NCBI GenBank assembly: GCA_029204225.1
Contig: CM055094.1
Location: forward strand, 4,890,063 to 4,954,062
DNA from: Diphasiastrum complanatum
Taxonomy: Eukaryota; Streptophyta; Lycopodiopsida; Lycopodiales; Lycopodiaceae
Reading direction: 5' to 3'
Length of the DNA: 64,000 nucleotides
Numbering within the stretch: the first letter of the stretch is position 1; every line of letters begins with the position of its first letter. The translations under genes and the position numbers were made by a program. Below are positions 34,058-47,540 of the stretch, piece after piece. The notes under the pieces are model-generated. The model was given only the letters and a program-made list of their open reading frames with translations, was not told the origin of the DNA and ran no database searches.

Positions 34058-35560
34058 GAAACTGTAAGAAATATGATAATGCACTGAATTCATTCACACC
34101 ATGCTAGATTACGGTGATCACAATGCCTAAACCAATGTGGTTTATAATTGTGGTTGTGTATAACCTGGGACATAAAACCATTATGGTTAGTATTCTAACT
34201 TGAAGAAGTTGATTATGGTTAGCATTGTACTCTACGGGTAGGATTTCATTTTTAGGTCTTTCTTTTGGTCCATGTGGAAGCCAAAGTTAAAGAAAAAAAT
34301 AAAAGCATATATTGGGAAGGCCTTTTCCAAGTTTCAAATTCCTATAATGCTTATTATAAGGGACATTTGTCAAAAATGTCTAGTTAGTGCTAGAAAGGGT
34401 GAACAAAAAATGAGACTAGGGCTTTAAAAACATGGCAACTCTTACATTCAAAAAGGGCAATGGGAAAAACCAAGTTAGTTAAGGTGTGTTTTAATGGGAG
34501 TATTTAAATAGGAAATAGAAGAGGACATAAATTATATTACCTTGATTATTCAAGTATGGTCAAGTATATGAAGCTTAGAGAGTCTACCCACTCGGTGTGA
34601 AAGCCAACTACTAACCGTGAAAATCCCAACTACTTTTAAGAATATTAACTTCTCACAACCAACACTATCTCACCGTAATGGATACCTTGTGAATATTATT
34701 CCCATTTTGAAATGAATTAAAAAGCTTTTTTTCAAACGCAGATTCTGCACTTTTCAGCTGCCCGTTTGTACGGCGGCGTCTGTACGGACGCTTCCCACGT
34801 GGCACGTTCATAGTAGTCGGTCAAAGTCAAATTGCATGTTATGCTTCGTAATGTACATGTGTAAAAGTTTAAGGTACCCATTACACAAATGGAAGGCGCC
34901 CGGGCACAAGCCATTTTGCCCGGTTCAGCTTTTCAAAAAGATTTGTGCTTGGGAGATTCCTTTCCAGGCCGCCCTCCGGGCCTCGCCCAAAAAATTCTGG
35001 AAATCTTTTATGGGTGGAGCCTAAAAAATTTTGTCAAACCGAATCGGGCAGAATGGCATGTGCTCGGCCCCTTCCATAGTACCTTTTGAATTTGTCTTCT
35101 CCACAAAGTGGCCTTTAAGTAAGGGGGAAGGCCGGGGGCCTTCCCCTGCGTAAAACACACACCTGCAAGTTTTTTTTTTTAATTTTTTTAATTTTTAGAA
35201 AGTCGATTTCCAAAAACAGCAAGTCGGATTTGTGTGACTTTCAAACAATAAAAAGTGGACCTTACAAAAAACGTAAGGTGACTCTTAAACTTTCAAAAAA
35301 TAGCAAAAGTAAATTACAAATCTGTAATGTATTCATTGCTCTTATAATTTTCAAAAGTAAAAAATTTCGCCATTCAAGGCAACTTTCAAACGAATGCAAA
35401 AAATAAGTGCAGGTTTTTAGGTAGTGTTGAATGATGAAAGAACATAAGAGCACTAACTTGCTCCCACACACACAATGCATTTCTTTGTGGTGAGAAGTCA
35501 CGGACCTACCAAAATAGTTGGTTGTGACTATGCCCCAGGGCCAGCAGCCCCCTGGGGTAG
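34054..35560 (+). other. Intergenic sequence with a GC-rich patch
   Basis: No gene recognised. 34755-35160 is unusually GC-rich, with GTACGG repeated near 34768 and 34781, a G-box-like CCACGTGG near 34796 and GGCGCCCGGGC near 34895. It may be an old promoter or retroelement piece. The rest is AT-rich. Confidence 0.4.
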
Positions 35561-36498
35561 GTGTCTTAGATGCAGCCATTCAGTATCCGACGGATAAAAT
35601 GATTCTCCGCTGATTAGAGAAACGAGCCAGCATTTTCGTCTATTGTCCAAAAGATAAAAACGACGTTAACTGGTGGTCCGACTGGTGTGGGCTGCCTACT
35701 TGGAGCAGCTGCAGCTGCAGCTGCAGCTTCACGCGATCCACTCACTCATCTCGCAGAAACCAGCAGTGAGAGCCATGGATGTGACGAGAGAGATGGTGAC
35801 TGACGGCATTTGAGGAATGAATTATGGTGGATCTGATTCTGATGCTTCTGTCCGTGCGGTTTACTTCTGCGCCGTGTTTCTGGTTGAATATGCTTTTTCA
35901 GCTCATGGGTTGCAATGGCAGCACCTGATTCCCTCCTTCTGCAGCCAGGTACAATATATATCATCAATGCATGTCTGGATTGGCTTCCATTATTGCTTCA
36001 TATTGAACGCATTAACTCCAATTATATTCTCCTACGCGCTCTATTCGAGTGCTGGATCCTGCAGCCAGCTCAGGGGCTATGATTGTGCAGAAGCGAAGCT
36101 CCGAGGCAGGGGATGGGAAGTGAGGAGCCAGCAGGGCCCAAGGGGAGTTACAGAAACCTAGAAGAGATCAGTTCTTTCAATAATGATGCAGTAAAAGGAA
36201 CATTTGAGCTGCGCAAAGTCGGAGGTTCTGGCTCAAAATCGACAATGCAATTTGTATTTCTGTGCAATGTCCTGATTGGTTTCCATTGATGAAATCTCCA
36301 ATTTTCTTTCAATTTCTTTGTGTTCCATTAATCGCAAACGGCCTTTGCATTGAACAGCAGTAATTTAAAGTTGGAAACGAAAATGAAAGTGTATAATGGC
36401 ATTGTACACAACATATAGAGCACTTCCTTCTATAGATCCTGATGCATAAGCCTATAGCCAGAATTTAAACTTGCGGCGCAGACCCAATCTTTTCTCCA
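35561..36498 (+). promoter_or_regulatory. Probable promoter and 5' leader of the O-fucosyltransferase gene
   Basis: A CpG-bearing region upstream of the start codon. A run of CAGCTG/GCAGCT units lies at about 35706-35729. Open frames at 35817-36289 lack recognisable features and are probably leader or an upstream intron. The transcription start cannot be fixed by eye. Confidence 0.35.
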
Positions 36499-39400
36499 AT
36501 GTCAAAAATCTCATTCATTTCGATTCCAGCTATTATGGTTCATGCGGTTCCGATTAATGCTATCACAGCGTTGCTTTCTTCACCCGACAAAGCAAAAAAA
36601 AAGTTCAATCCATTTTGGAGCAAGATTCGTAGCGGACGTAGCTGTTGGCTTCTGTTCGTAGCTCTGTTTGGATCTCTGAGTATGCTTAAAGCTTTAACCA
36701 GTTGGCCTAGGCACGATGTTTCTGAAGCCTGTTATCCAAAATTTCCTGGCTTCCAGTCTTATGATGAAAAGCGATTGAGGATGGAACCCCAGCAACAGCT
36801 GATTGAAGATTTTCACGTATCACTCCCACCACATGCATTAAACTCCAATCTGACGCAAGCAGAGAAAGCGTTTTGGAGGCAACCTGATAGCCTTAAATTA
36901 TATAAGCCTTGCCTCAATCCCAGCGAGGATTATCAGAAGGCATCAACTCCCATAGATGTGCAACAACGTCAGAAGTTCTTGATAGTGGTGGTATCCGGGG
37001 GCTTGAACCAGCAACGCCACCAGATAGTAGATGCTGTTGTGATTGCACGCATATTGGAAGCTGCCCTTCTGCTTCCAATTATGCAGGTCAATGCCATATG
37101 GCAAGATGACAGGTACCATCCCTCAGATAGTAGCTAGATTAATTACTTGATTTTGTTCATTTAGTGTAGAGCATCAATTTATTTACCACGACGCAGGCAC
37201 GGAAAAGCGACTAACGCGATATAAGGATGATATTTTGCAGTGAATTTTCTGATATATTCGATTCTGAACATTTCAAGCACACCCTTAGAAATGATGTCAA
37301 AGTTGTATCTTCACTTCCATCAACACACATCCGAACGAGGCCGGTGGAACAAAGTAAAACTCCACTAAACGCCAATCCGCAGTGGTTTCGGTCCTATTGT
37401 TTAAAGCGGGTAATTGCTCTGAAGCTCTGGATAAAACAACGAACACCGTCGATCGGAGACAAAGGACAATGCTTTTGAAACTCCTTCATATCTCCTGGCT
37501 TGCAAGCATCTATTAGGTCCTCAATTTATTTCCACACGCTCTGTTGGGTTGACGCATTTGGTTATATTAAATTCAGATTGAAGTTCTCTAGACTGTGGCA
37601 AACATAATCATCTTCTTTTCAGATCAGATGGCTAGGGAAGTCATTTCGTGTCATGAGGTGTTGCATGATGCATTTTCTGGCTTGTGTTGAATATTTTGAT
37701 AGCAAACGATGTTAACGCTTACAACAACCATTTACTTTTGAGTTTGGAGTTGCTGGTCTTCCATTTGGAATTAACAATATAATTCTTCAGTTTGTGTTCC
37801 AGTGTTGATCCAGCCTTATCAAATAATCTGTCTCAAATTTAAAATATTTACAGATTTGGCGAAGGAGGAGAGAGCTTGTTGCTATAGGTTGTTAAGCTCT
37901 GAGTTTCTGTCAACATTTCTATGAGCGCTTTGGTACCTATAGGGTCAAAATTTTGAGAGCATCACTTTTAATTTTCTGAATCCTGATTCTGTGAAGTACT
38001 GTAATAGCTCAACAGACACGGGATTCTCTTGCTTCGAGGGCTCGATTCAAGACTTTCCAAGGATCTCCCTTCAGATCTTCAAAAGTTGCGATGCAAGGTA
38101 AAGGCTGACGCATATGTGAAAGTTAGTCACTCTGAATTACCCGCCATTAGATGACATGGATAGATGCAAGCATCCGATATGGGAACTGCCCTCCAACATC
38201 TAATTCTAATTGAAAGTCAGAATTCTTCCAATTTCTGTCAAGTCACGTTTTGTTAGCCTCCTTTTGCTTCCTTTTGTACGTCCAAATGACAGTCATGCAT
38301 CTCATCAGCATAGACGTCGGAAAGGCTGTTTATAAGTGTCCTCGATGGAAATCTGATCAATGTTGTTCTTTCTCTGTTTCAAGGTCGCTTTCCATGCCCT
38401 CAAATTCGCAGCACCACTTCAAAGTCTGGCGAACAAGCTTGTCCAAAGAATGTGGAGTCAAGGTCCTTATTTAGCTCTTCATTTGAGACTCGAAAAAGAC
38501 GTGTGGGTGAGAACTGGCTGTCTTCCAGGAATTGGACCGAAATATGATCATGAGAGTAAGCTTGAAAGAATACGTAACCCTCATCTGCTCACAGGGCGTT
38601 CCAACATGAGTTCTGAAGAACGCAGGCTTGCAGGGCTTTGTCCTCTTAATGCAGCTGAAGTTGTAAGGTAGGATCAGGCTTCTTACACTGTAGGACCTTT
38701 GAGATGGTATGTTGTGAGACCAAACAGGCCTATTTTGAAATCTATATGCAGTTTTATAAAGAGCGACACAAATTTCAAAGTGATAAACATTGTTTATTTT
38801 CAAAATTTATGAATTTTATTGAGCTCATTCTACTAGGCTTTTGCAAATCTCTACCAGATATACTTGTTCAGCCTTACTGAAATTTTTTCTTTGGCAGATC
38901 ATTTATCTTTTTAATGCCGATCTCCATATGCTGCAAATTTTTGCTTGTGTAGTCAACCTTCTACGATTTCTTGACATCCTTTCTGGCCGTGGACGTTTGA
39001 CACGTTTCTCTTTTCTAGTATTATAATCATTATGCTCTCAGAATCATGTCAATTGAGTAATGGGAGGAACCACATGAAAGTTTGATTTATCATGAATCAG
39101 TTGGGTTTCAGACGTTACGGTACTGCTTGGACGTCTCATTATCTACAAATAATAGGATACATACCTCTCCTCTTCTTATATCTAGCTTCTTTAGAACAGA
39201 TGTGTTTTCTAGCAACTATGCATGCTCCTTTTGAATGTCGTAGCATCAGATATATATATGCTCCTATCAAGATATGTTGCTTAGAATTCTAAAATCCACC
39301 GATTTTAGTCTACAAGCATTCTTCTTTTGAGCTTAAGCAGAGTCAAGGGGCTGTTGTTTGCATCACTTGCATCTAAAATCTTAATGACTCTATCATTGAT

Positions 39401-40472
39401 TGTAATTGGTCAGTTCCTAAGCCATTTGCTCGAAGTTAATTTGAATACTACTGTTGAGAAGTTTCTAAAATGTTTTCAGTAACTATGAATGTCTCACAGA
39501 GGATGCTGACCTTGACAGTTGCCTCTTTTATGGAAAGAATCATTGCACTTCTAGACCTGTAGGATAAACATTGGAAGTTGGAGGTATTTGTCTCCTATTA
39601 ACCACGATGAAAGTTAACTGATGTTTGTGACGAGCGATTACTACATCTTGATATGTGGTGCTCGAAGGTAAACATCACGAGCCATGTCAGAAACTCGTGT
39701 AGCAGAGAAAACGTATTTTGCTCTATTCTATGATTCCGATATATTTCCTTTTATTAGATCGAACTGATCAAATAAAAAGATCCAAACACTCATACTCGTC
39801 TGAAACCATGCCCCTCCGACGTAGCTTTTTTGTTTTTTAAGAACTCTTAATAATGTGCAGGCTGTTAAAGGCTCTAGGAGCTTCGGAAAAAACAAGAATA
39901 TACATTGCAGGGGGAGAACCATTTGGAGGCATAAAAGCTCTTGAGCCTTTGCAAAAGGGATTCTCTCATTTGTACGATAAAGACAATCTTGCGAGGCCTG
40001 GGGAACTTGAGCCATTCAGAAATAAGGCATCTAGTCTTGCTGCTATTGACTACATATTATGTTTGAACAGTGATGTTTTTATGCCATCTCACGGGGGAAA
40101 CATGGCCCGCTCTCTTAAGGTGAAGCTTAATGTGAAATGTCTGTTCTTTTATGGTCATTTACGTGATTCCAGGATACTTTTGTTACTGTTTTATTCAGTT
40201 CATGGCACTTCATGCTGAGATTTTGAAACCTGATCGTCCAACAGGGGCATAGAGCATATACTGGTCACCGTAAGCACATCACCCCAAATAAAAGACAGAT
40301 GATTCCGTACTTACTAAATCATACATTATCAGAAAGAGAATTTGACAAGACCATCAGGAAGCTTCACGAGGAATTCATTGGCCAACCAGCAAAGTGGATG
40401 GGAAAAAAGGGTGGTGACGTTCTTGGCCATCCAGTTCCTGATTGCATGTGCCAGCAACCTTCAACAACTTAA
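36499..40472 (+). CDS. Protein O-fucosyltransferase family member, six exons
   Basis: Exons: 36499-37112, 37241-37409, 38008-38097, 38384-38667, 39861-40119, 40245-40472. All introns are GT..AG and all joins keep frame, giving 547 codons plus a stop. It belongs to the plant O-fucosyltransferase family (PF10250 type): Golgi type II proteins that use GDP-fucose, with individual substrates often unknown. Residues 48-66 form the membrane anchor after a basic N-terminus. The GDP-sugar fold starts at FLIVVVSGGLNQQRHQIVDA. Family blocks follow: SEFSDIFDSEHFK and SSLPSTHIRTRPVE (exon 2), GILLLRGLDSRLSKDLPSDL (exon 3), YLALHLRLEKDVWVRTGCLP and LLTGRSNMS (exon 4), ELEPFRNKASSLAAIDY and PSHGGNMA (exon 5), GHRAYTGHRKHITPNKRQ (exon 6). 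It ends CMCQQPSTT. It appears intact. A later in-frame Met (residue 13) is an alternative start. Confidence 0.95.
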
Positions 40473-41219
40473 TTTGCAGCTACAATACTGGTGGTTTGTT
40501 ACTTTAATATAACAAGCACTAATTCTTCATCTTACATGACCAAAGGGGAATCTATGAAAAATCAATTTCCAAGGAATAGGCTTTTGGAGTACAGCTTGCT
40601 TTTCTTGAAGATATTTAACCCCAATGATCATCACAGTGGGCACAGGACCATATTCTGCAACTGAATTGTAGCTACTCAAAATTCAGGTAGTATGGGCATG
40701 CATATTTCAGGAATTTGTTGTTCAAGTTATTCTGCAAATGCATGTGAGTTTTTCCCCTTGTGGCAACGAGGTCCCCCTACAAATGGATATTCAAAATAAC
40801 CAGGTTTCATGTTTTTCAGATATGTTTGTTCACATACCATCTTCATGTATTGTTTTCATAAATTTTTTTGGTTATCTTGTATCAATAGTTGGGACAAATG
40901 TATAAGTTTTTTAATATTACACTATAGCTTTTCGCAAAAACACCAACCCAAATCTCAAAACACAATCATCTATTGTTTATAATTATCTTACAAGGTAAAA
41001 ATATACTTTAACTCTCAAAAGTATCAATCATATCACTAATATGAATAAGGACCTAATATTTTCTCTCAAAACTTCTAAGTGTTCATAAAAACTTAAAGCA
41101 TTTCACTATCAAGCTTACTTATTGGCCTTGCCTTGCAAAGGCAATACTATGTGTTGATCGGTCAATGGAGTTTGAAAAAAAGTCAATGTTAAAGGATACT
41201 TTATTGTGACATCCTTGAG
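40473..41219 (+). other. 3' flank of the O-fucosyltransferase gene
   Basis: AT-rich 3'UTR and intergenic sequence. No AATAAA in a decisive position was identified and no other gene is seen. Confidence 0.5.
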
Positions 41220-42180
41220 TTATAAGACATGAACCTTAGTTGAGGACTGTGACATGCATGTGTTCCCATTAAAAGAGTTCTTACTAAGGACATGCAAACA
41301 AGGCATGATACTTAAGGCCAAAAAAGGAAAACATGCCAATGGGTGCCTTATTATTAATATACTTTTTTGCACGAGCAAGTTGGTGGCTTTAGGATTTCGT
41401 GCTCCATAGAGCTTGATAGATGATGATGACCAAGTTCTCAAGGATGCTTCCGGTGACAGTGCTTGTTCTAGAGGATTCAATGCAACAAAGGAAACAAAAA
41501 TTAGCCCCAACATGGCATATCAAACAAGGGTAATCTGTGGTTTATTAATTTGAAGTTTTTTAGTACGCTCCGTATGAACATTGATCTTGCTTCAATGATT
41601 TTCCTTCTCTTCTTAACAAACTTTTTGTTGTTGTTTATTGTGGCTCTGTTAATTTGTGTTTCCACTTGATTAAGATTTGACCCTTGGAATCGAGTGAATT
41701 TGAATTAGATAGAGTGCAATTCATTCCAGTTAATCGAATGAATCGAATCTCATTTCGATTCTGAATCAACCGCTGCCAATCTGGATCTGAAAGAATTAGC
41801 CTATAAAAAGACCTGCAAAATATTTTACATATGATGCAGATGTTGCGGCTCTTGAAGTTTCCTTCTATTTTGTTGTAGCTCAACATGGAAGCTCTCCCTA
41901 CAAAGTTCATCGCCCGACACGTCGTATGGCTAGGTTGTACGTACATGCATGCCAAAGCTGGAGTCAAGATAGGAGAGCCAGTTGTGCTAGAAGTTGTGTC
42001 TCAGGACTGGTACTGGTTGCATGAGCATGTGGAAATGATGTCACAAGGTATTGCTTGAACAAGAAAGTCACAACAGATTTGTTTATATTCACACTATCCA
42101 AATCGCTAACTTTTATTTGGTGATCTTGGAATAGAGTCATTGGCTATGCAATTTAGGGCCTTCTGAATCCTGTAATAGAA
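41220..42180 (+). other. Intergenic with short unsupported frames
   Basis: A plus-strand 58-codon frame at 41886-42059 (MEALPTKFIARHVVWLGCTY...) and minus-strand frames at 41220-41513 and 41635-41967 lie here. None shows a recognisable domain. The plus frame has an unbiased start and ends MMSQGIA. It could be a small exon, or chance. Confidence 0.25.
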
Positions 42181-42480
42181 TTAAAAGTTTGCTTTACGGA
42201 GAGAATGAACTCTATGCAGGTTGTGCTTCTGGCTATCTAATGTAGTTGTTCTGAAAGAGATGATTTTACAAGCTTTTGAAATATCCTCTGCATATTTAGC
42301 TGAATTCATAACTGATATATTTGTAACCATGAATTTATCCACGAGTTTTGGATGTAAATTGTAGAAGTAGAGTTTGAGTACATGGATCACATTGGACCTG
42401 TTATTTGACAGAAGCTTATCCCGAGTTAATGCTCTTGGATCAGTAGGGATTCCAAGCTTATCTCTAACCTGGAAGGGTTG
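42181..42480 (-). pseudogene. Possible retrotransposon gag remnant
   Basis: The minus-strand frame carries LKLYFYNLHPKLVDKFM and SAKYAEDISKACKI, helical phrases reminiscent of gag capsid segments. It lies just inside a PBS and LTR of the same orientation, which is where gag should be. The frame is open for only about 85 codons. Confidence 0.35.
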
Positions 42481-42545
42481 GTAATGTGATGTTGAACCAT
42501 GTTAAGTCTTTTGCTTAAGTCACAGAGTCATGTGTGATTGATGGG

Positions 42546-42556
42546 ACCTGATACCA
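42546..42556 (-). promoter_or_regulatory. Primer-binding site
   Basis: ACCTGATACCA on the plus strand is the complement of TGGTATCAGGT, three bases from an LTR end. Confidence 0.6.
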
Positions 42557-42559
42557 CCT

Positions 42560-43039
42560 TGTGGGATGCGATGGATGTGAATTTATCAGCTCTGCTACCA
42601 CTTCGGTCGACGTTTGGATTGATGTCAACTGAAGAAACAAAGAATTCTTGAAAGCAGGATCGTGGATTACTTAGAGAATGGATTTGATGAGTTGTTCTTT
42701 GCGTTGAATCAAATTATTAGTGTAGGAGTCATAGACTGCCGTGAAGAGAGATTGTGAAACAATGATTAGGCGTCTGAGACAGTCATGCAATCTTTTAATA
42801 CTGATAACGTGGTATGAAGAGAATGTAGAATCAATTTAGGCATCAAAGACAGCCATATAATTCTCTGATAATGGTGTTTGTGTAAGAGGAGTGAGAATCA
42901 TCATTCAACAAGAATGCAGAAAGAATATAGAACAATAGCAAATTTGTATAATAAGTTGTGAACACAACAATCAGATCACAATACAATTGCGCTGATAAGC
43001 ACATAATCCTACTTACAAATTCAAAACAATTGCTGCGTT

Positions 43040-43094
<55 letters not shown>

Positions 43095-43324
43095 CACTAA
43101 CTCTAAGGAGTCAGCTACTGTAAGACCCGTTCTGGTTGTTTGATCTCTGACAGATGACTTATGATGACACTTACAAATGACTTGATCTATCTGATCTGAT
43201 TATTCGCTCTGTTTTGTCTTCAATCGCTCATATACATTTATAGTAGCTGGAAGATCTTGTATTATTCTAACATGACATTTACAAGATTGTTTAACAACTG
43301 ATTAACTGCCTAATTAGATATCCA
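42560..43324 (-). mobile_element. 5' LTR (765 bp) of a decayed minus-strand element
   Basis: On the plus strand it runs from TGTGGGATGC to GATATCCA, so the minus strand begins TGGATATC and ends CCCACA before the PBS. A TATA-like CTATAAATG (minus strand) lies near 43240. A long AT microsatellite sits inside it. Its outer end abuts R1 copy C. Ends are inferred from TG..CA and the PBS; no partner LTR is visible. Confidence 0.55.
43041..43091 (+). repeat. (AT)n microsatellite
   Basis: About 25 AT units inside the LTR at 42560-43324. Confidence 0.95.
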
Positions 43325-45610
43325 GAAGAGGTTGACAATGTATTAGGAGGCCATGTGTGGGAGTCTTCTTGTCGAATCACCCTTTCATAAATGGATTATT
43401 GTTATCCATATGAACAAAATTTAAGGATTCTCCAGTGTTTGGTTGTGTTAGATATGTGCTTATACATGGGGGGAATCCAGATTGATTATTTGGATCTCTA
43501 AAATATTGGATAAGGTTAAGGATTTTTTGGAAGGAAGAGCTGGTGGTATGGGACATCGGTATTCTTGGAAAGGAAATTCTAGGATTGTAAAGATGATTAT
43601 CAGTGGCATATTTTAGTAACTATTCGTGATGTGGGAAAAAGAAAGCCATTGGTTCAATTTTATGGGTATTTTGTGAAATTATGAGGTTTAATCTGGATCC
43701 CTAAGAGGTATCTCATAATTTACAAAATGGGAAAGCCTTAAAAGTATTTCTCCTCTACAGATTGTGTGGAACAATCTGAAATTAGAAGTGGTTAGAAGTC
43801 ATTATAAGTAGTACAAAGTAAGATCAAAAGTTACTAATCCCAGTTTGTGTGGAATAGAAGTGAGCTTAATCATGGAATTTTTGTATTGAATCAACCTGAT
43901 CTTGGTTGGAGTACTAGGATCAGGGAGGGGTTGATTGAGTGGAAGAAATTTTGGGGTAAGATGTAAGTTGGGTTGGAAAACTCGTGAGAGCTGATGTGTT
44001 CCCAGTGTCAGAGATTTCCCAGATATGTTATTTACTCATGAGGAATAGAATTCTTTAGTAGCTAAGTTACACAAGATTCTCAGTGAGATATGAGAGTAAC
44101 ATGCGGATTTTGGACGAATCTGCCAGATAAGGACATATGTGTATGTACTGGATCATAGTGAGATCATTCTCATTGTGCACGATTAATCTTGTATGGATCT
44201 ACTATGTATTCCTAGTTACTAGGGTTATTTGGTGCACTTAACCTAGTCGGTGAACATAGACATATGATCAAGTATTGTATTTGACAATTACTTGCAGAGT
44301 TAACAGATCTTGTTATGAAAGATTTATTTGTTAACTAAAAAGTGATTTGGATAAGGACTCTAATGTGTTGTATTGGTACAATTAAGATCTGCACCTGGAC
44401 ATTTGAGATTTTTGACTCATTGGAATTAACTTGAGTGATTGGGTTACTCCTGTGGAAAGTTAATTGGTGAAACGAGCAGTGTCTAGTTTATTCACCAGAA
44501 ACTGTTTGTTTAGAGTTATCTTGTTTGTAAGACGCATGATTTATGAATCATCATGATTCATTAGTAGAATTTTGTGCATAGACTATAAGGAATTCTAGAA
44601 TGAGTATTTTTTAGACGAGAAATAGACTCTGTTCATTAGTGATTGTATCCCAAAGAGCTCAATTGAATAGGGAATCATAATGGCTCCAAGAATGACAACT
44701 GAATTTTTATGGAATTCAGCAAAACTTTGGATATCTAGATTCAGTTCTAGACAATAATCTGAAGTTTTTGTGGCTGAAGACAATTATTGATACTAGTTTG
44801 GTATGCCTTCTGTCTTTTGATGAATGTGGAATTCAGATAACTCACATTTTGGTTAAGAATCCAGTTTGAAGAATGTTCTTAAAATCCAGTATTTTCTTAC
44901 TGGAAAAGATTTTGGAATGATTCTTATATTTCCTGAGTTGTGTATTAGACTTATAGTCCAGTATCCCTTAAGAATTAAGTATGATCTGGGATTCCAGAGA
45001 ATTATGATTGACGAATCATAAGAATCTAACTATTTGTGATTGATTTATCATAAATGGATACTTAGTTATGATCAGAGGATAATTAGGAAAGTGTTGATTC
45101 TTAAGTATGTTGAATAATTCTTGAACTATTAAATGAATTGAAACCTTAGATCAGTGTTTTGAAATCTGAATATCTTTATGCCAGTATTTTATTGAGAACA
45201 TATGGATCTCATATGCATTTCTCGTAAAATAAATTGTTTTGGTTTATGGAGAATTTTGCATACTGTAGTGGATGGTATTATGCTACAGATTGTAGTCTAT
45301 AGGTGCTTGTGTATGAGTTCAGTCTACATCTCCGGATTTGTAGGAGTTCTATTGAGATTCAGATGGATTGCTGATTTCTTGCATGAGATGCTAGAAATGG
45401 GGCTTTTAACTCATTAGAGTAACTGTAGTACTTTGGATTGAGCTATAATTGTTTGAGACTTGATGGGTCTCTTAGAGATTTTGATTGATTGAATTGTTGT
45501 ATCTTAGAATATTTGGATATTCTAAGAATATTTGTACCAAGAAGCATTATTATCTGCAAGGAATTGTGGACAGATTTTAGACTATGATTAAAATGGAATT
45601 TCTTCAGCTT
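43325..45610 (+). repeat. R1 copy C
   Basis: Uninterrupted version of copy B, with the empty copia-3 target near 44070. It ends at TTCTTCAGCTT. Copy A continues past this point to its PPT, so copies B and C share the same truncation, which must predate their duplication. Confidence 0.8.
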
Positions 45611-46018
45611 AATCTGGGCGCTGGACCTCTTGCTGCTTCTAAGAACTATCTCTCCCACTTCCCCCCCTCAAATTCTTCAAGAATCTTGCAAAAGTCAAAG
45701 ATTTCTCCACTTTCTCTCTCTAAAACGAGGCTCTAACACCTATAGTGATGCACTCCAATCTCCAAGAGCTCTCCAAATTCTGATGGTTGGTGTGTAGAAT
45801 GATCCACCCAATCGTAGGTGCCCTCCTCTTGAGTATGTCTGATCACTATTCTGGGCCCATGGCTACCATGGAAGGGGTGATCAGTCCCCATGGTTCCATG
45901 AAATCCACTACCTACAATCAGTGTGTGACTCTGAGGCACCATCCCCATGCCCTGTCATGGACCTGTGACACACACGGTCACCCAACGTACTGCTAGCTGC
46001 TCATCCACCAGAGCCATC

Positions 46019-46884
46019 GCCGTTGTTGACAACTAGGGTCTATATGGTCATAACTCCGCCTACTGACATCCTGTTAGGCGGTCACACCAGGTCACTGCCA
46101 GTGATGCACCGAATGCAATGGGTTTGACACGTGGAGGCAAGAAAAAGCTGGAATTGTAGATTTCTCGCTCCATGCTTGTTTCCCATGCCTAAAACTGGGC
46201 CCACCGTGTCCCAATCGTCGAATAGATGCTCGTAGAGTGTTCGCACACCTCGATCCGACATGCATAAAAAATTTTGCAACAGATTTCCTCCAGCTCGTGC
46301 GGTCCATTTGCAAAAGAAATTTGCAATTTTTTTGGCGTTCTAGAAAGCATTCTGGACTGCGCGTTCTGGAACGCCCACCCCCCCAGAACGCGTTCTGCCT
46401 GCATGTGCATTTGAGTGTACATTCGTAAGATCAGTCAGCACTTTCAATGGTTTAGTAATGCTTCCTGCATAGTTATTTAAACTTTGTTGAGAATACCCCC
46501 AACAGGACCCACGGCCTGAAGTAGTGCTGGTCCCTCGGCACTCTGCCGGTTTAGGACTGCCTCTGGTGGATGAGATATCTCGTAACGTCTTCTATGAAGT
46601 TGAGACGGTCCAGTTTCTTCGAGTCCTTTGGCGTGTGGAAGGACTTGTGGACTCATGTCAGCCATTTCTAATCCACCCATGCTTGGAATCGTTTCATCTA
46701 GGGATCTCCAAGGAATGCAGCTCGGTAATATACGCGAGCGACTGGCAGATGGTCTTCGACTTTGTCGGAAGCAAGCACCTTAATAATGAGTGTTGGATGA
46801 CAATTATCCTCTTAAAACTTCTTCTTAAGAAGCTGGTTATCATGCCAGGTTTGTTAGTGCTATATATTTATTATTAACAGAGAT
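46019..46884 (+). other. C-only segment
   Basis: Absent from block B. It includes an open frame at 46524-46877 with no recognised domain and two palindromes of the GTTCYGGAAC family (46361-46374 imperfect; 46385-46396 AGAACGCGTTCT perfect). It is either an insertion in C or a deletion in B. Confidence 0.5.
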
Positions 46885-47184
46885 GACGTTCTGGAACGTG
46901 TTTCTGGAAATTTCCAGGAACATTGTACAGAAACGCTTTTTTTTTCAATATGGGTCTCAAAAAACAGGAAAGTTTTTGGGGGATCAAATGGTGATTGTCC
47001 GAAAAAATTTTAAACACTACAGGGGACCCTGTTTTTGTCAGATAATATTGTTTTGATTGTCTTAATATTGTTTTGATAATACATTGAGGGATGCTTGATA
47101 ATACGTTGAGGGATGCTAGACATCAGAAACGCTGGAAACATACAGTTCAAGCAGATTCCTTTGTTCAAGGTAATCTCGATTACA

Positions 47185-47390
47185 ACAATTAGTTGCAATC
47201 ATAAGATGAGCGACTACCACGGCCAGCACTGGGCCGATCATAAGGACCAGCTCGATCTCTATATTTTCACTTGGACCGCAATGGCCACCACCACCATATC
47301 GGTTACTGTCACGTCCTCCATCTCTGTCATATCCTCTACCTCGATGTCTATGTCTTGTCTGATGCTAGATAATGCATATCTTGTCTGACT
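47185..47390 (-). pseudogene. Fragment resembling the tail of an RZ-1-type glycine-rich RNA-binding protein (block C)
   Basis: Minus-strand reading gives RHRHRGRGYDRDGGRDSNRY followed by GGGGHCGPSEN and, in a second frame, YRDRAGPYDRPSAGRGSRSS. This copy lacks the stop seen in block B, so it is closer to the ancestral sequence, but it still needs a frame change and has no RRM or knuckle. The downstream sequence on the minus strand looks like the 3'UTR of a transcript. Confidence 0.4.
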
Positions 47391-47540
47391 GCTGCTCACA
47401 TTGATCCTAGAATCGCTGTTTGAGCCACGTTATATATATGTCCAAGCCAGAAATGCTATCTGAGAATATCGATTCCGTTCCTTAATCTTGATAGCTTTGT
47501 TAAAAAACTATCTATTTCTTTCTAAAAAATTTTGGTCAAG

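Noticed and set aside
34796-34805. G-box-like CCACGTGG as a regulatory site for a gene
   Set aside because: 1.7 kb from the nearest coding start with no transcript evidence; recorded only as part of the GC-rich patch.
43041-43143. Ile/Tyr repeat frames across the AT microsatellite
   Set aside because: Translation of a dinucleotide repeat, not a protein.
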